DNA from: Candidatus Lariskella endosymbiont of Epinotia ramella
GTDB lineage: Bacteria; Pseudomonadota; Alphaproteobacteria; Rickettsiales; Midichloriaceae
DNA length: 64,000 nucleotides
Direction of reading: 5' to 3'
Assembly: GCF_964019805.1 (NCBI RefSeq)
Contig: NZ_OZ026472.1
Span: 1,364,001 to 1,428,000 of the forward strand
Part shown: positions 62,404 through 64,000 of the stretch, piece after piece
Layout of the letters: each line of letters starts with the position of its first letter
Position numbering within the stretch: position 1 is the first letter of the stretch
Made by a program: the position numbers and the translations under genes
The notes under the pieces: model-generated
The model's database searches: none
What the model was told of the DNA's origin: nothing
Seen by the model: the letters and a program-made list of their open reading frames with translations, nothing else

Positions 62404-63999
62404 TCACTCTCTCTTTATATTTCCAGCATCTGTTTTGGATGGTGTGCTGGCGTCAGGCTGTCCTGGGGAAGAGCCTGTATCCATAGGAGGTTTATCATAT
62501 GGATTTTTGCTTTGGTCAAGAGATTTTGGTTGGACTTCTTCATGAGACATAGTGCTAGGCTGTCCATGTTCTGGAGCTTGAGATGGCTGACTGCCAAGTC
62601 CTGAAGTTTCTCCTTGCTGACCATAAGTAGGCCCTGCGGATTGTTGCCCAGGATCCGCAAAAGATCCTGGTGAAGTGGAAGGACCAGTGTCTTGTCTAGT
62701 TTGCGCTCCAGCGTCGAGCTTTGAGCCAGATCCAGCATTCTCACTTCCATATAGCCCCGAGTCTTGTGTTTCAACAGACGGACTTGAAGAATATGGTGGT
62801 GGCGGTGAAGGCGGTGGTGCAGATGGTGGCTTTATCCATGATGAATCAGCTCTACTGACGGCATCTGATGCGTTCTTAATAGAGCTGTCACCTTGTAACC
62901 CAGCTCCACTACCGCCGCTTCCTCCTCCAGAACCTTGAGCAGATTTACTATTATCACCTGACATATTGCCGCCGTCTGTTTTTTTACCGCCGCCAACAAA
63001 ATTTTTCAGCGAAGATAGACTATCTTTAATTCCTTGTCTACTCTGTCTTGCTTCGCTATCAAGACCAGTTGCATGGCCTACTATACTTGCAATATTTCTG
63101 ATAGGATTTGCAGCATCTGCCACAGACACTAGATCTATACCAACCAAGCTACCAGTTACCAGAGTTCTAGCAAGATTCGAACAAAATGCACAAAACGCAT
63201 ACATGCCTTGACTGATCACAAGGAAGGCAAGCGCAGCAGACACAGTCCAAATTGGAGAGCCAAATGGATCACTTGGTGGAGTATGTGACACTGCTAAAGT
63301 CACAAAACCTGGTATTATACATATATCTATAATAGGCTCAAGGTGAAAACCCAGGAAACAAGATTTGCATGCTGTAAAAGATAGTGTTGTATAGAGGCAA
63401 GCTAACAGCAGCACATTAAACATTGCAATGGAAGTAAAAACGAATACAGGTTGCATCACAAAAGAAATCAGAGTCTTAACCCATGTATCAAACATACTAC
63501 GCGTATATTTGAATAAGATAAAAGAGATAAATACTGGGGCTAGCAACAATAAAATAGCGATTCCAAGTAGTGCCGTTAGATATATCATCATTGCACGTGC
63601 TATGCAGATTACATAGACTATGCATGCAAAAATCACAACGATTGCTATAATAAGTCCTAGAAAATTTGAGAATAAGATCGCTGCAATTTTCATCCATACT
63701 TGTGGACTGAAAAGCTGTTGAAATGGCCTGTCAAATATAGAAAAGACCAGTACAGGGTCTTGATCTAACGCCGCCTGATTTAAGTTGCCATACATTGGAG
63801 CTGCAATCTTCGCAATCAGAGTAGTTGCTCCGTGCGTGAAAACATTGAACAGATGTGTAGAAAAGAAATCCCAGCTATTTTGTGAAATTAGCAGCGTCAC
63901 TACAGCAAGTTTTGCAATTCTAATCATAGCTTCTTTTTGATTAATCTGTGCAATTCCTATCATGAAGCTGATTCCTGTATACATTATGTATAGAACCAT
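62404..63999 (-). CDS. virB6: Type IV secretion system VirB6-family protein (N-terminus outside window)
   Basis: Inner-membrane channel component of the Rickettsiales P-type T4SS. The visible 531 residues have the VirB6/TrbL membrane core in the first 250 or so (IVVIFACIVYVICIARAMMI, LLLLAPVFISFILFKYTRSM, DTWVKTLISFVMQPVFVF), then a low-complexity tail of about 240 residues rich in Gly, Ser, Pro, Gln and Asp (SGGGSGGSGAGL, PPSAPPPSPPPPYSSSP). Extended VirB6 proteins with such tails occur in tandem in Rickettsiales. The frame is open up to the window edge, so it may start earlier; a first Met is at 63999. It is upstream of plsY. Confidence 0.85.
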   Translation of the reverse strand: MVLYIMYTGISFMIGIAQINQKEAMIRIAKLAVVTLLISQNSWDFFSTHLFNVFTHGATTLIAKIAAPMYGNLNQAALDQDPVLVFSIFDRPFQQLFSPQVWMKIAAILFSNFLGLIIAIVVIFACIVYVICIARAMMIYLTALLGIAILLLLAPVFISFILFKYTRSMFDTWVKTLISFVMQPVFVFTSIAMFNVLLLACLYTTLSFTACKSCFLGFHLEPIIDICIIPGFVTLAVSHTPPSDPFGSPIWTVSAALAFLVISQGMYAFCAFCSNLARTLVTGSLVGIDLVSVADAANPIRNIASIVGHATGLDSEARQSRQGIKDSLSSLKNFVGGGKKTDGGNMSGDNSKSAQGSGGGSGGSGAGLQGDSSIKNASDAVSRADSSWIKPPSAPPPSPPPPYSSSPSVETQDSGLYGSENAGSGSKLDAGAQTRQDTGPSTSPGSFADPGQQSAGPTYGQQGETSGLGSQPSQAPEHGQPSTMSHEEVQPKSLDQSKNPYDKPPMDTGSSPGQPDASTPSKTDAGNIKRE

Positions 64000-64000
64000 C

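Noticed and set aside
1-64000. CRISPR array
   Set aside because: The only short regular repeat found is the 3-unit 15-bp coding repeat at 21962; no repeat-spacer structure or cas genes are present.

Overview
The window comes from an AT-rich alphaproteobacterium, most probably a Rickettsiales endosymbiont of the Midichloriaceae. The evidence is indirect. It has a VirB6-type type IV secretion protein with a long low-complexity tail, a tandem NifS-like/IscS/IscU/IscA cluster of Rickettsiales layout, a CcmF/CcmG cytochrome c maturation system, an NDUFS4-like complex I protein, and a surface-antigen-like outer membrane barrel. It also carries flagellar genes (motA, fliL, fliM, motE), which within Rickettsiales point to Midichloriaceae. 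No rRNA gene is present; the only RNA gene seen is a tRNA-Asn.

Layout. 1-1.7 kb: mobile-element debris (end of an IS256 copy, an inverted IS256 fragment, a broken IS630 transposase, three MITE-like elements). 1.7-6.9 kb (minus): coaX, a secreted unknown, dacB, a DMT transporter, xseB. 7.0-8.5 kb (plus): an NDUFS4-like protein and a NDUFAF5/BioC-like methyltransferase. 8.9-9.7 kb (minus): an unknown HExxH protein. 10-13 kb (plus): ubiG and a CCA-adding-type enzyme. 13.5-17.4 kb (minus): a polyprenyl synthase, motA, glyQ. 18.1-31.4 kb (plus): two related unknown proteins either side of a full IS256, an outer membrane barrel whose signal peptide lies in another frame, ruvA, polA, a DUF4153 protein, nuoF, glpX. 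31.6-33.3 kb (minus): murB and a hydrolase. 33.5-41.9 kb (plus): iscR, two cysteine desulfurases, iscU, iscA, tolQ, tolR, tolA, an ABC permease, a class I aldolase. 42.3-64 kb (minus): flagellar block, sulfatase-type transferase, plsX, rpmF, tRNA-Asn, rnhA, a SurA-like chaperone, a small secreted protein, addA, ccmF, bioF, an AmgK-like kinase, ccmG, lipB, plsY, virB6.

Intergenic DNA is dominated by dispersed repeats. One hairpin-rich family (called A here) sits in all four convergent gene junctions and in none of the four divergent ones, which suggests a bidirectional terminator role. A related family (B) lies between co-directional genes. At least three TIR-bounded MITE-like families and a third dispersed family (C) are also present.

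The most notable single observation is at 21687-21826. A 43-codon frame encoding a signal peptide leads into a run of seven A, positioned in phase as a -1 slippery heptamer. A -1 shift there joins the signal peptide to the outer membrane barrel frame. This could be a phase-variable or frameshift-controlled surface protein, or a recent pseudogene. All functional calls rest on motif recognition by eye.
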